Source: Chthoniobacter flavus
GTDB taxonomy: Bacteria > Verrucomicrobiota > Verrucomicrobiia > Chthoniobacterales > Chthoniobacteraceae
Reading direction: 5' to 3'
Assembly (NCBI GenBank): GCA_945861435.1
Contig: CAMAUX010000025.1
Coordinates: 1-64,000 of the forward strand
Length of the DNA: 64,000 nt
Of the stretch, positions 33,966-43,500 are shown piece after piece. Below the pieces are notes generated by a model. That model was not told where the DNA came from, did not search any database, and was given only the letters and a program-made list of their open reading frames with translations. The position numbers and the translations under genes were made by a program. Numbering within the stretch: the first letter of the stretch is position 1; each line of letters opens with the position of its first letter.

Positions 33966-36900
33966 TTAATCGCCGATGAAGCGGGCGTCGTCGCACTGGA
34001 TTTTGAGGACCTCAGGGAGGGCCTTGGGATCGAGTTGGACGACGAGGCGGTGGGCGCCCGCGGCGATCGGAGCGGTGCTGCGGCCCTGTTCATCAAGGGT
34101 GATGGGTTGGCCGTCGAGCCATGCTGTTTTTGCACCGGAAAGCACGAGGGGTTTGGTGGTGGGCGCTGCGGTTTCGAAGCGGGCGAGGGCGAAGAGTTCG
34201 CCGCCACCGCTGACCTGTGCGAGCGGGGTGGCGAGGGCGCGTGGGAGTCTGCCGTCGACGAGGGTGTAGGCGGGGGTTCCTCCATCGGCGGCCTGCTGGG
34301 CTGCGTCGCGTTTGGAGTGGAGCCACCAGACGCGTGCGACGTTGCCCTTGCTGGCGTCGAACACACCGGGTTTGCCGAGTTCGCCGAGGAAGGCAAAGAG
34401 GTTGCGCTTGGGAACTCCGTCGAGCGCGTCGACAAGGCCCGCTGGCATGAGGCTGCCGATGTTTTCCCGCTTGGCGATGTTGGCCTTGATGACGGCGATT
34501 TCGGGCACGGGGCCCGGGCGGATGAACTGTTCGGTGGCTGTTTCGCGGGTGGGGATGCCGACCATCTGGGTGCCGTCCTTGAGGGTGAAGGCGAAGGCGT
34601 GGTAGCCCTCCTTCACCTTGGAGGCGGGATCGATGACGCTCTCGATGATGTAGTCCAGCGGTGCGCTGGCGCCGAGGCTGCTCATGTCGGGCCCGAGTTT
34701 TCCACCGGCACCGCCGATGGCGTGGCACTGGACGCAGCCGGACTGGCGGTAAACGCGTTCGCCGTCTGCGGGGTCTGCGCCCTGTTTCATCATGCCGATG
34801 ATGGACTGGACGCTCTGCTGCGTGGTGGTGGCGGTCTTGGTGAGTTCGCCGGCGAGCGGGGCGAGGAGTTTGGCGAGGTTGCCGCCTTTGCGGCCGATCT
34901 CACGGGCGGCTTTTAAGCCACCTGCATAAGCCGTGGGCGTGAGGTTTTTGGGGAGGTCTTTTTCGAGGGCGGGGGCCGCTGCATCTGTTTGCAGGAGGCT
35001 GCGCCAGACTGCGGCTGCTTCATCCACGGACTTCGCGGAGGCGAGGATTTTTTCGAAGGAGGCGAGAGCCGTGGGCAGGCGCACTTGGGCCAGAGCTCCG
35101 AGAGCTGCGAGTCTGAGCCCGGTGGGATTGGTCGCGGCGAGCATGGGTTCGAGGACTTCGAGTGCAGGTTTGCCGCCGAGGCTGCGGAGGCCTTCGAAGG
35201 CGGCGGGCTGGACTTGGGGATTCTGGGTGGTGGCGAGTTCGCCGAGGCGTTGAGCGGTGGCGTTGAGTTTCCAGAGGCCCGCGAGGCGGGCGCCGGCTGC
35301 GCGGGTGGTGGGATCTTTGTCGTCGAGCAATTGCGCGGCGGGGGTGAGGCTGCCTTCGGGACGCGTGTTGCGTTCGCGCGTTGCGGCGATGAGCGCGGCG
35401 AGAGCGCGGGTGCGTGGCTGGGGGTCGAGTTGGCGTTCGATAACGGCCTTGAAGAGCTTGGTGAGTTCGGCCGGGCTGCCGCCTTTTCCTGCGAGTTCGA
35501 TCCATGGGCCTTCACCGTCCTTTGCGATCGCGCGTCCTTTGAGGAGGTGGTTGATGACGGGCGATGCGATGACGGGGTCGATGGAGTTGAGGGCGTAGGC
35601 GAGTTGCGGTTCGCGGCCCTCCGTTTTCCATGAGCCGTCGAGGACGGCGGCGACCCACGGGCGGGCGAGTTGGTTGACGCTCAGCCATGTGGCGTAGTCG
35701 AGGAAGGCATCGGAGTTGTCGGCCGGGAGCTTTGCGAGGACCTGTTCGGCGCTCGCGGCGGAGGGCATCCGGGCCATGGCACGGACGGCTTCGAGGCGGA
35801 CGCGCGGGCTGGCATGCGAGAGGAGTTCGGGGAGTTTGCGCGCGGCCTCAGAGTTCCAAAGAGAGGAGTCGAGAGGGAGGCGGCGGGAGAGTTCGCGGAT
35901 GCCCGCTACGATGGAGTGGGGATCGTTGTCGGGCGTGAGAAGGCCGCCTGCACTGAGATCGGATTTTCCGCTGAGGACCCAGAGGACTTCGCGGCCGGCT
36001 GCGGCGCGGTTTTCCTGGGGTTGTTTTGCGGCCCATGAGGAGAGGGTGTTGCGGACCTCGAGTTCTGGACGGAGGCGGAGCATCTGACGGGTTTGTTCCT
36101 GTTCCCAACGGTTGTTGGAGAGGAGGAGTGCGGTGAGTTCCTCGGTGGATTTTCCTGCGAGGCTCTGCCACTGAGCGGGCTTGGAGCCCTTGTGGGTGAT
36201 ACGCCAGATGCGGCCATGGTGCTTGTCGCGGCGAGGGTCGCGGAAGTCGACTTCGCCATGGTTGATGACGGGGTTGGACCAGTCCGCGACGTAGAGAGCG
36301 CCGTCGGGTCCGAGGCGGACGTCGATGGGACGGAAGGCCATGTCGCTGGTGCGGACGACGTCGGGTTGGTCCTTGGTGACGTAGCCGGAGAGGGGTTTCT
36401 CGGCGGTGGTGAGGTCGGTGAAGGAGAAGCGCACGATGCGGTGGGCGCGGAAGTCGCAGGTGATTGCGCTGCCCTGCCATGCCTCTGGGAATGCGGGGCT
36501 TTGGATGAGTTCGAGGCTGCAGAATTTCGGGTAGGAGCCCGGGCTGACGCTGTCGACGATGCGGCGTGCGCCTTCGGTGGTGGTGAAGGCGGAGCCTGGG
36601 AAGCCCCAGTTGATGCCCTTTCCGCCCGCGCCGTCGGTGAGGAACATTTGGCCGAAGCGGTCCTCCTGCTGGCCCCAGGAATTGACGAGGCCTTGTGAGC
36701 AGAGCTCGACGCGTTCGCTTTCGGTGTCGAGGGCGAGGACGGCGCCGGAGTTGGCGCGCAGCACGCCCCACGGGGTTTCGAGGTGGGAGTGGATGTAGAT
36801 GCTCTGGTGGAAGTAGAGCCTGCCGTCGACGCCCCAGTGGAGGGTGTGGATGGTGTGGTGGGTGTCTTCGGTGCCGAAGCCGCTGAGGATGACGCGCTCG

Positions 36901-38348
36901 GTGGTGGCGCGTCCGTCGGGGCCGGGCTTGCTGAGGTGCCGCAGTTCGGTGCTGGCGCCGACGTAGCAACCGCCGCGGTTGTCGGGTGCGACTGCGCTGG
37001 GGATGAGGAGGCCGTCGGCGAAGATGGTGGATTTTTCGGCGCGTCCGTCACGGTCCGCGTCCTCGAGGATGAGGATTTTGTCGTTCCCGGTGGAGGGGCC
37101 GGGTTTGGCGGCGTCGCCTGCCATGGCTGCGGCGAGGTCTTCCGGGTTGACTTGGGGATAGGTGTTGGAGGAGGCGACCCAGAGGCGACCTTGGGCGTCC
37201 CAGTTCATCTGGACCGGTTTTTCCAGGAGGGGGTTTTCCGCGAAGAGTTGGATCTCGAGATCGGCGTCCAGAGCGAAGTCCGGAGCGGGTTGCGAGGGGA
37301 GTGGGAGGAGGGTGGCCGGGGGGCGCAGGGGTGCGGGCGGTGCTTTGCGTTGGCCGGATGCGAGGGCGAAGGTGTCGGCCTCGGCTTTTTCAACGAGGGG
37401 GTCGAACTTGGGGAGTTCGACGGCGTTGTTGCCCTGCTCGCGTTTGCGGAAGCCGAGGAGGTAGGTGTGGTTGGCGGGGCGCCAGCGGTGGAAGAAGAGC
37501 TCGTGCTTGCGAAGGATGGACTGGCGGACTGCGGCGCTCTGGGTGTCTTCGGCCGCGAGGGCGGTGGGACGGGGTTTCCAACCGAGTTGGACGGCGATGC
37601 CTTCAGCGAGGGCGCGGTAGCCCTGGGAGGTGAGGTGGATGCCGTTGTCGGTGGCGGGGGAGAGCGTGAGTCCGGCGGACTTCTGCCATTCCGCTTTCAC
37701 GAAGCGGGCGCCGCGTTCGCGGGCGAGATCCTCGATGGCGGCGGAGTAGGCGGTGAGCAGTTCGTTGTGTTCGCGCGGGTCTGGGAGTGCAGGGCGGGAG
37801 GGGCGCAGATCTTCGTGAGCGAGCGGGCTGAGGAGGATGAAGCGGACTTTTTTCTCAGGGCTGGCCTCGGTGATGAGGTCCATGAGTTGGGCGAGTTCGG
37901 TCTTGAAGCGAGCGGCGGTGTGTTCGGTGCCGTAGCGCGTGGGATCCGGGTTGAGGCCGGGGTCGTTGCGGCGGTAGGTGATTTCCTCGAGGCTGGCGGC
38001 CATTCCGTAACCGAGGACGGCGACGGTGGGTTTGACGAGGTCGAGTTGTTCGCGGAGGTGGTCGATGCCTTTGGCGGCGGGATCGAAGCTGGCGCGTGAG
38101 ATGCCCGCCGGGGTGTCGGCGCTGAAGGCGAGGTTGCGAACGCTGAAGCGTTGCTGCGGGAATTCGAGCCGGAACCGGGTCTCGATGTGGCCGAAGGTGT
38201 TCTCGCGTTCGAGCAGGGTGTCGCCGATGAGCAGCACGCGATCGCTGTCCTTCAGTAGAAAGGGTTCGGGAGTGGCGGCGGAAGCGGAGGAGGCAGCGGC
38301 CACCCAAAGGAGAAGGGTGGCGGCGATGCGGGGGAGCAGGGTCGTCAT
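33966..38348 (-). CDS. SGNH hydrolase + PVC-type dehydrogenase propeller + HEAT + c-heme protein
   Basis: A 1460-residue exported protein with a signal peptide cut near ASA/ATP. Residues ~30-262 are an SGNH/GDSL-like domain (VLLIGDTLLERENTFGHIE, GYGMAASLEE, ...DNGIHLTSQGYRAL). About 360-760 form the PVC-type propeller (WDAQGRLWVASSNTYPQ, DRDGRAEKSTIFADGL, ADWSNPVINHGE). HEAT-like repeats fill about 780-1150. One c-type heme sits at CVQCH (Cys1205), with a following GPDMSSLG loop, and the last ~100 residues are a small beta domain. The canonical GDS Ser has become GDT, so the N-terminal domain may be inactive or atypical. Probably periplasmic or outer-membrane-bound oxidation of a sugar-like substrate (inference). 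Confidence 0.85.
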   Translation of the reverse strand: MTTLLPRIAATLLLWVAAASSASAATPEPFLLKDSDRVLLIGDTLLERENTFGHIETRFRLEFPQQRFSVRNLAFSADTPAGISRASFDPAAKGIDHLREQLDLVKPTVAVLGYGMAASLEEITYRRNDPGLNPDPTRYGTEHTAARFKTELAQLMDLITEASPEKKVRFILLSPLAHEDLRPSRPALPDPREHNELLTAYSAAIEDLARERGARFVKAEWQKSAGLTLSPATDNGIHLTSQGYRALAEGIAVQLGWKPRPTALAAEDTQSAAVRQSILRKHELFFHRWRPANHTYLLGFRKREQGNNAVELPKFDPLVEKAEADTFALASGQRKAPPAPLRPPATLLPLPSQPAPDFALDADLEIQLFAENPLLEKPVQMNWDAQGRLWVASSNTYPQVNPEDLAAAMAGDAAKPGPSTGNDKILILEDADRDGRAEKSTIFADGLLIPSAVAPDNRGGCYVGASTELRHLSKPGPDGRATTERVILSGFGTEDTHHTIHTLHWGVDGRLYFHQSIYIHSHLETPWGVLRANSGAVLALDTESERVELCSQGLVNSWGQQEDRFGQMFLTDGAGGKGINWGFPGSAFTTTEGARRIVDSVSPGSYPKFCSLELIQSPAFPEAWQGSAITCDFRAHRIVRFSFTDLTTAEKPLSGYVTKDQPDVVRTSDMAFRPIDVRLGPDGALYVADWSNPVINHGEVDFRDPRRDKHHGRIWRITHKGSKPAQWQSLAGKSTEELTALLLSNNRWEQEQTRQMLRLRPELEVRNTLSSWAAKQPQENRAAAGREVLWVLSGKSDLSAGGLLTPDNDPHSIVAGIRELSRRLPLDSSLWNSEAARKLPELLSHASPRVRLEAVRAMARMPSAASAEQVLAKLPADNSDAFLDYATWLSVNQLARPWVAAVLDGSWKTEGREPQLAYALNSIDPVIASPVINHLLKGRAIAKDGEGPWIELAGKGGSPAELTKLFKAVIERQLDPQPRTRALAALIAATRERNTRPEGSLTPAAQLLDDKDPTTRAAGARLAGLWKLNATAQRLGELATTQNPQVQPAAFEGLRSLGGKPALEVLEPMLAATNPTGLRLAALGALAQVRLPTALASFEKILASAKSVDEAAAVWRSLLQTDAAAPALEKDLPKNLTPTAYAGGLKAAREIGRKGGNLAKLLAPLAGELTKTATTTQQSVQSIIGMMKQGADPADGERVYRQSGCVQCHAIGGAGGKLGPDMSSLGASAPLDYIIESVIDPASKVKEGYHAFAFTLKDGTQMVGIPTRETATEQFIRPGPVPEIAVIKANIAKRENIGSLMPAGLVDALDGVPKRNLFAFLGELGKPGVFDASKGNVARVWWLHSKRDAAQQAADGGTPAYTLVDGRLPRALATPLAQVSGGGELFALARFETAAPTTKPLVLSGAKTAWLDGQPITLDEQGRSTAPIAAGAHRLVVQLDPKALPEVLKIQCDDARFIGD

Positions 38349-38512
38349 GGGGGTGATTGTTCACTGGTGGGAATGGGCGGCGCAAGGGGTTTGGGGGGGA
38401 GGGAGCCGGAATTATGTGGGGCGGCCTGAGCAGTTTGCGGGCGGGATTGAGTGCGTGGAGATGAGCGACCGCGATCGTGACGGACCGCGCGGAGGGATGT
38501 TAGGGTGCGCGG

Positions 38513-39796
38513 ATGCTTCTGTTCCGGATGCTGATGATGGTGGTGCTTTTGGCTGGTTCCGCCTGTGCGGCGACACCGCCGAACGTGGTGTTGATTGTTT
38601 CGGATGATCAGGGCTGGGGGGATTACGGGTTTATGGGGAGCAAGGAGGTTGAGACGCCGCATCTGGATCGGTTGGCGCGTGAGAGTCTGTGCTTCCGGCG
38701 CGGGTACGTGCCCTCGAGTCTTTGCTGTCCGAGCCTTGCGAGCATCATTACGGGGAGGCAGCCGCACCGGCATGGGATCACGAGCAACGATCCGCCCAAT
38801 CGTGGAGGAGTTGCGGGTGGGAAGTTTCAGGCGAGTGCAGAGTTCAGGGACGGGCGCGAGAGGATGAACCAGTTCATGGATGCGCAACCGACGTTGCCGA
38901 GGCAGTTGGTGGGCGCGGGATATCTGGCGCTGCAGACCGGCAAGTGGTGGCAGGGGGATTTCCGGCGTGGCGGATTCACGCATGGGATGACCAAGGGCGG
39001 GCGGCACGGAGACGAGGGGCTCGATATTGGGCGCAAGACGCTGGAGCCCATTTACGAGTTCATTGAGGAGGCTGGCCGGGAGAAGAAGCCGTTTTTTGTG
39101 TGGTACGCGCCGATGCTTCCGCACCAGCCGCACAATCCGCCGCAGGAGCTTTTTGAGAAGTATGCGAAGCGGACGGACAGTGTCCATCTGGCGCGGTACT
39201 GGGCGATGGTGGAATGGTTTGATCAGACGTGTGGTCAGCTGCTCGGCCATTTGGAGCGGCAGGGGTTGGCGGAGAACACGGTGGTGGCGTATGTGGTGGA
39301 TAACGGTTGGATTCAGCAGCGCGATGCGGCGGGGTACGCGCCCAAGAGCAAGCAGAGTCCGAATGAGGGCGGGTTGCGGACACCGATCCTTGTGCGGTGG
39401 CCGGGTCGCATTGCGCCGCGTATGGTGGACACACCAGTGATGTCGCTGGATTTGTATCCGACTCTGCTCCGGTTGGCCGGGGTGGAGGTGCCGGCGGGTT
39501 GCGACGGGGTGGATCTGTTGGAGGAGGCGCAGGTGAACGGGCGTCGTTCGGTGCAGGGGGCGGTTTACACGCACAACGCGGTGGACCTTGATCAACCCGC
39601 CGCGAGCCTGCGGTGGCGCTGGATGCTGCGCGATGGGATGAAGGTGCTGGTGCCGACGGCGCTTGAGGCGGGGGCGCATCCGCAGCTCTTCGATGTGGTG
39701 CGCGATCCGCACGAGGAGCAGGACCTTGCTGGTCAGAAACCGGATTTACTCGTGGAACTCACGGGTGCCATGGATGGTTGGTGGACTGGGAGATGA
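38513..39796 (+). CDS. Secreted sulfatase (arylsulfatase family) with CCPSL active site
   Basis: A 427-residue sulfatase with a signal peptide (MLLFRMLMMVVLLAGSACA). Metal ligands appear in VVLIVSDDQGWGD. The modification site reads LCCPSLASIITGR: Cys and Pro of CxPxR are kept, but the Arg is Leu. Further family features are GKWWQGDF, FFVWYAPMLPHQPH (metal/sulfate-binding) and VVAYVVDNGW near the C-terminal half. It would remove sulfate esters from polysaccharide or glycan. The next gene begins inside its stop codon (ATGA), so they are coupled. Confidence 0.88.
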   Translation: MLLFRMLMMVVLLAGSACAATPPNVVLIVSDDQGWGDYGFMGSKEVETPHLDRLARESLCFRRGYVPSSLCCPSLASIITGRQPHRHGITSNDPPNRGGVAGGKFQASAEFRDGRERMNQFMDAQPTLPRQLVGAGYLALQTGKWWQGDFRRGGFTHGMTKGGRHGDEGLDIGRKTLEPIYEFIEEAGREKKPFFVWYAPMLPHQPHNPPQELFEKYAKRTDSVHLARYWAMVEWFDQTCGQLLGHLERQGLAENTVVAYVVDNGWIQQRDAAGYAPKSKQSPNEGGLRTPILVRWPGRIAPRMVDTPVMSLDLYPTLLRLAGVEVPAGCDGVDLLEEAQVNGRRSVQGAVYTHNAVDLDQPAASLRWRWMLRDGMKVLVPTALEAGAHPQLFDVVRDPHEEQDLAGQKPDLLVELTGAMDGWWTGR

Positions 39797-40578
39797 ATAC
39801 GATGGAGACACAATTGATGCAGGGGGTGGAAAGCGCGAGTGAGGCGGTCGAGAGGCACCGCGTGTTTGGGCGGGTGCAGACGCTGGGGCAGTTGCGGGTG
39901 TTCATGGAGCACCATGTGTTTGCGGTGTGGGATTTCATGTCGTTGCTCAAGAGCCTGCAGCACGCAGTGGCGCCGTCCGGATGGCCGTGGCTGCCGCCTG
40001 CGCACGGGGATTTGGTGCGGTTGGTGAACGAGATCGTGGTGGCGGAGGAGTCGGATGCGTTGCCAGAGCCGGATGCGAGCGGGCGTTCCTACACGAGCCA
40101 CTTTGAGCTCTACCTCATGGCGATGCGCGAGGTGGGCGCGGACACGGGGTGCGTGGAGAGGTTTCTTGCAAGGGTGCGTGAGAAGGGGCTTGCGGCGGGA
40201 TTGGCGGACCCCGGGGTGCCGGAACCATCGCGCGCTTTCATGCGCGATACGTTTGCGTTGATCGAGGAAGGCGGTGCGCACCGCGTGGCGGCGGCGTTCG
40301 CTTTTGGCCGTGAGAATGCGATTCCGGGGATGTTCGAAACGCTGCTGGGCGGGTTGGGGATCGGCGAGGATCGTGCGCCGGTTTTCCATTATTACCTGAA
40401 GCGGCACACGCAGATCGATGGCGAGGAGCACGGGCCGGCGGCGGTGCGGTTGGTGAGCGCGCTGAGCGGGGGAGGGGACGAGAAAATGCGCGAGGCGAGG
40501 GAGGCTGCGCTCGCGGCGCTGGCGAGTCGGAAGCGGCTCTGGGACTCGATGGAGCGGGAGTTGGAAGGCGCGCGCTGA
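39793..40578 (+). CDS. DUF3050 family protein (heme-oxygenase-like fold)
   Basis: The 261-residue protein matches DUF3050: VFMEHHVFAVWDFMSLLKSLQ, LVNEIVVAEESD, and HYYLKRHTQIDGEEHGPAA. His and Glu residues on these helices are the likely metal ligands of a heme-oxygenase-like di-metal site. It is all-helical with no signal peptide, so cytoplasmic. The ATG at 39793 overlaps the sulfatase stop. Function unknown; why a cytoplasmic protein is coupled to a secreted sulfatase is unclear. Confidence 0.8.
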   Translation: MNTMETQLMQGVESASEAVERHRVFGRVQTLGQLRVFMEHHVFAVWDFMSLLKSLQHAVAPSGWPWLPPAHGDLVRLVNEIVVAEESDALPEPDASGRSYTSHFELYLMAMREVGADTGCVERFLARVREKGLAAGLADPGVPEPSRAFMRDTFALIEEGGAHRVAAAFAFGRENAIPGMFETLLGGLGIGEDRAPVFHYYLKRHTQIDGEEHGPAAVRLVSALSGGGDEKMREAREAALAALASRKRLWDSMERELEGAR

Positions 40579-40583
40579 AGGGC

Positions 40584-43500
40584 TCAGGGTTTGGTGAGGT
40601 AGGCGAAGAAGTCGCGCAGTTCGGTGTCGCTGAGTGCGTCGAGGAGTCCCTCTGGCATGAGGGATACGGGCGAGGCTTGGAGCGATGCGATGCGTTCGGC
40701 GGCGATGACGGAGCGGGTTCCCGCGAGGTCGACAAGGGTGACGGATGCGGCGCTTTTTTCCGCAACGAATCCGGTGAGGATCTGGCCGTCGGTGGTGCGC
40801 AGGGTGAAGGCGGTGTATTCCTCGCGGATGCCGAGGCTGGGGTCGAGGATGGCGGGGAGGAGGAAGTCGAGGTTGGAGCGTTCGTAGCCTGAGAGGTCGG
40901 GACCGATGCGGCCGCCTTCGCCGTGGAGGGTGTGGCAACTGGTGCAGAGTCTTGTGAAGAGGGGCTTGCCGGCGGCGGGGTCGCCTTTGGTTGAAGTCGT
41001 GGCGGTGAGCAGGCGGCGGATTTCGTCGATGCGCTGCTGCTTTTGCGCGGGGCTGGGGCGGGACTGGCCGAAGTGTTTTTTGAGGAGGACTTCGCAGCGC
41101 GGATCGTGGAAGCCGGCGATGGTGGCGATGGCGCTCGGGGCGAAGTCTTCACGGCGCAATCCCGCGCCGGAGTCGAGGGCTTCGAGGAGTGGGAGAGCCC
41201 ATTGCTCGCGGGTGCTGAGGGTCTGGGCGATGGCGGCGCGCACGCGCGGGGTGGAGTCTTTTGCAGAAAGGACAAGCTGGGGGCCGAGCGCAGGGTCGTT
41301 GAATGTCTGCAGTGTGCTGAGGATCTCGAGTTGGAGGCGTTCGGCGTTCTGGGTGCGCAGCAGTTCGAGAAGAACGGGGATGCTGCCCGGGATGCGGCGT
41401 TCGCCGAGCAGGGGCAGGATTTTGCGACGTTCAGAGTCCGGGGTTTTGGAGTGGGCGACTTTTTGGAGGGCTTCGGCGGCGGCGTCCGCGAGGCCGAGTC
41501 GCAGCGCGAAGCTGAGCAGCACGGGGGTGTGCGGGCGGGTCGTCCATGCGCGTCCTGCTTCGCGGGTGAGGGGTTCGGGAACGGAGGAGAGAGGGTCGCC
41601 TTGGAGGCCTGCTTCCATGCCGGTGATGAGGGAGTCGGTGATTTCGGGCGAGGGGGATTGGGCGAGAAGATGGGCGGCGGTCGCGAGGTTTTGCGGCGAG
41701 GGTTCCGCGGTGAAGCGCTGGCCGAGTCTGCGCACGAAGTGGGATTGGAAGGTGGGGTTGCGCCAGAGCTGCGGATCCTCGAGCCATGCGAGTGCGGCGT
41801 CGCTGCCGGGGGCGAGTTTGCTTTCAAAAGCCCACCAGAGGAGGAGGGGGATGTGCCGGTCTTCTGCGTCTTCGGTACGGCCGAGGAGTTCGCGGATGAG
41901 GGGTAGTGCGGCGTCTGCGGGCCAGCGTTTGGCGGAGCATGCGAGTTGGCTGCGGACCTGAGCATCGGGTTCCGTGCGTGCAAGGCTGAGGAGGGCGGGG
42001 ACGGCGTCGGGAGGGAGGGTTTTGGGGTCGCCCATCAGGCGGATGGCCCATGCGCGCACTGCGGGTTCGGGATGGGAGAGGGAGCGGATGGCGGTTTTTG
42101 AATCGAAGGCGCCGAGTTGGTGGAGGACCCAGAGGGCTTCGAGGGCGGGGTGGGTGGGGTGGGTGGGGTGGGTGGGGTGGGAGGAGGCAACGTGTTGTTG
42201 AGAGATTGCCTGTCCCTTGGCGACCCCGGCAGGCAGCGCTCGCTCACCTTGTTCCCCCTGCTGCTGAGGCGCACTGCTCTGAGCCGCAGAGAAATTGCCT
42301 GTCCCTAGTGGGCCGAGTGGGCCGCCTAGTGGGCCGCCCTTGGCGCTCTCTCGAGCAGTGGCAGTGGGGGCAGTGGACAAATTGCCTGTCCCTAGTGGCG
42401 GTGGTGGGGGGAGTGGGGGGCTTCCGTTGCTTCCACTGTCCCTGCCGATGTCGATGCCCGGAGAAATTGCCTGTCCCTTAGCGCCCATGTTGTTGAGGGC
42501 TTTGGCGGGTTTCGCCTGGGCTGTGGCATCCGCTTTGGCGCTGGGTGCGGCCTCTGTCGTCGCAGTCGTCGCTGTCGTCGCAGTCGTCGCTGTCGGCGGA
42601 GAGGTCGGAGAGGTCGGAGAGGTCGGAGAGGTCGGAGAAATTGCCTGTCCCTTTCCGGCTTTATCCAGCAGGGAGTGGAGGGCGGGGAGGATGGAGGGAT
42701 CGCGGCGTTCGGATAGGAGGCGGACGGCGGTCTGGCGAAACCATTTGTTCGGGTGCTCGAGGGTGCGCAGCAGTTCGGCGTTGGATGCGCGGCCAAGGTC
42801 GAAGGGCGCGGCGGGTTTTGCGCCAGCGGCCCGGAGACGGTAGACGCGGCCGTGTTCGTGATCCCATGTGTCGCGCGGGTCGACATGGGTGAGGCGCGAG
42901 TCGTACCAGTCGGCGATATAGAGCGCGCCGTCGGGGCCGGTCTTGGTGTCGACGGGGCGGAACCAGCGGTCGTCGGTTTCGAGGAGGGCGGCGGAGTCGC
43001 GGGTCTTGAAGGAGGAGGTGTCCGGGAGCAGGTCGCTTGCGAGGACGCGGTTGGTGAGGGACATGCTGGCGATGAGACGGCCTTCGAGGGAGGGGATGGC
43101 GCCGCCTTCGTAGATGAGCATGCTCTGGGCGAAGCGTGGCTGGTACCCCTCGCTGGGCATGTGCTCAAACCAACCGAAGGAGTAGGGGTTGAGGAGAGGT
43201 CCGTGCTTGGCCCAGTTCTTGATGTACGCGCCGCCTTGGACGTAGTGGAGGCCGCGGGTGCTTCCATGGTTGGTGCCGGAGAAGGCGCGTCCGAGTTGGT
43301 CGAACTCGAGGCTGAAGGTGTTGCCGCCACCCTCGGCGAAGACCTCGAAGGCGTGGGAGTCGGGATGGTAGCGCCAGATGGCTTGGCCCAGAAAGTGGAT
43401 GCCCTGGATGGTGGAGGTGGTGGTGCTGCCTTGGGCGCCGTAGATCCAACCGTCCGGTCCCCATGCGAGGCTGCTGGCGACGGCATGGGTGTCCTCGAGG

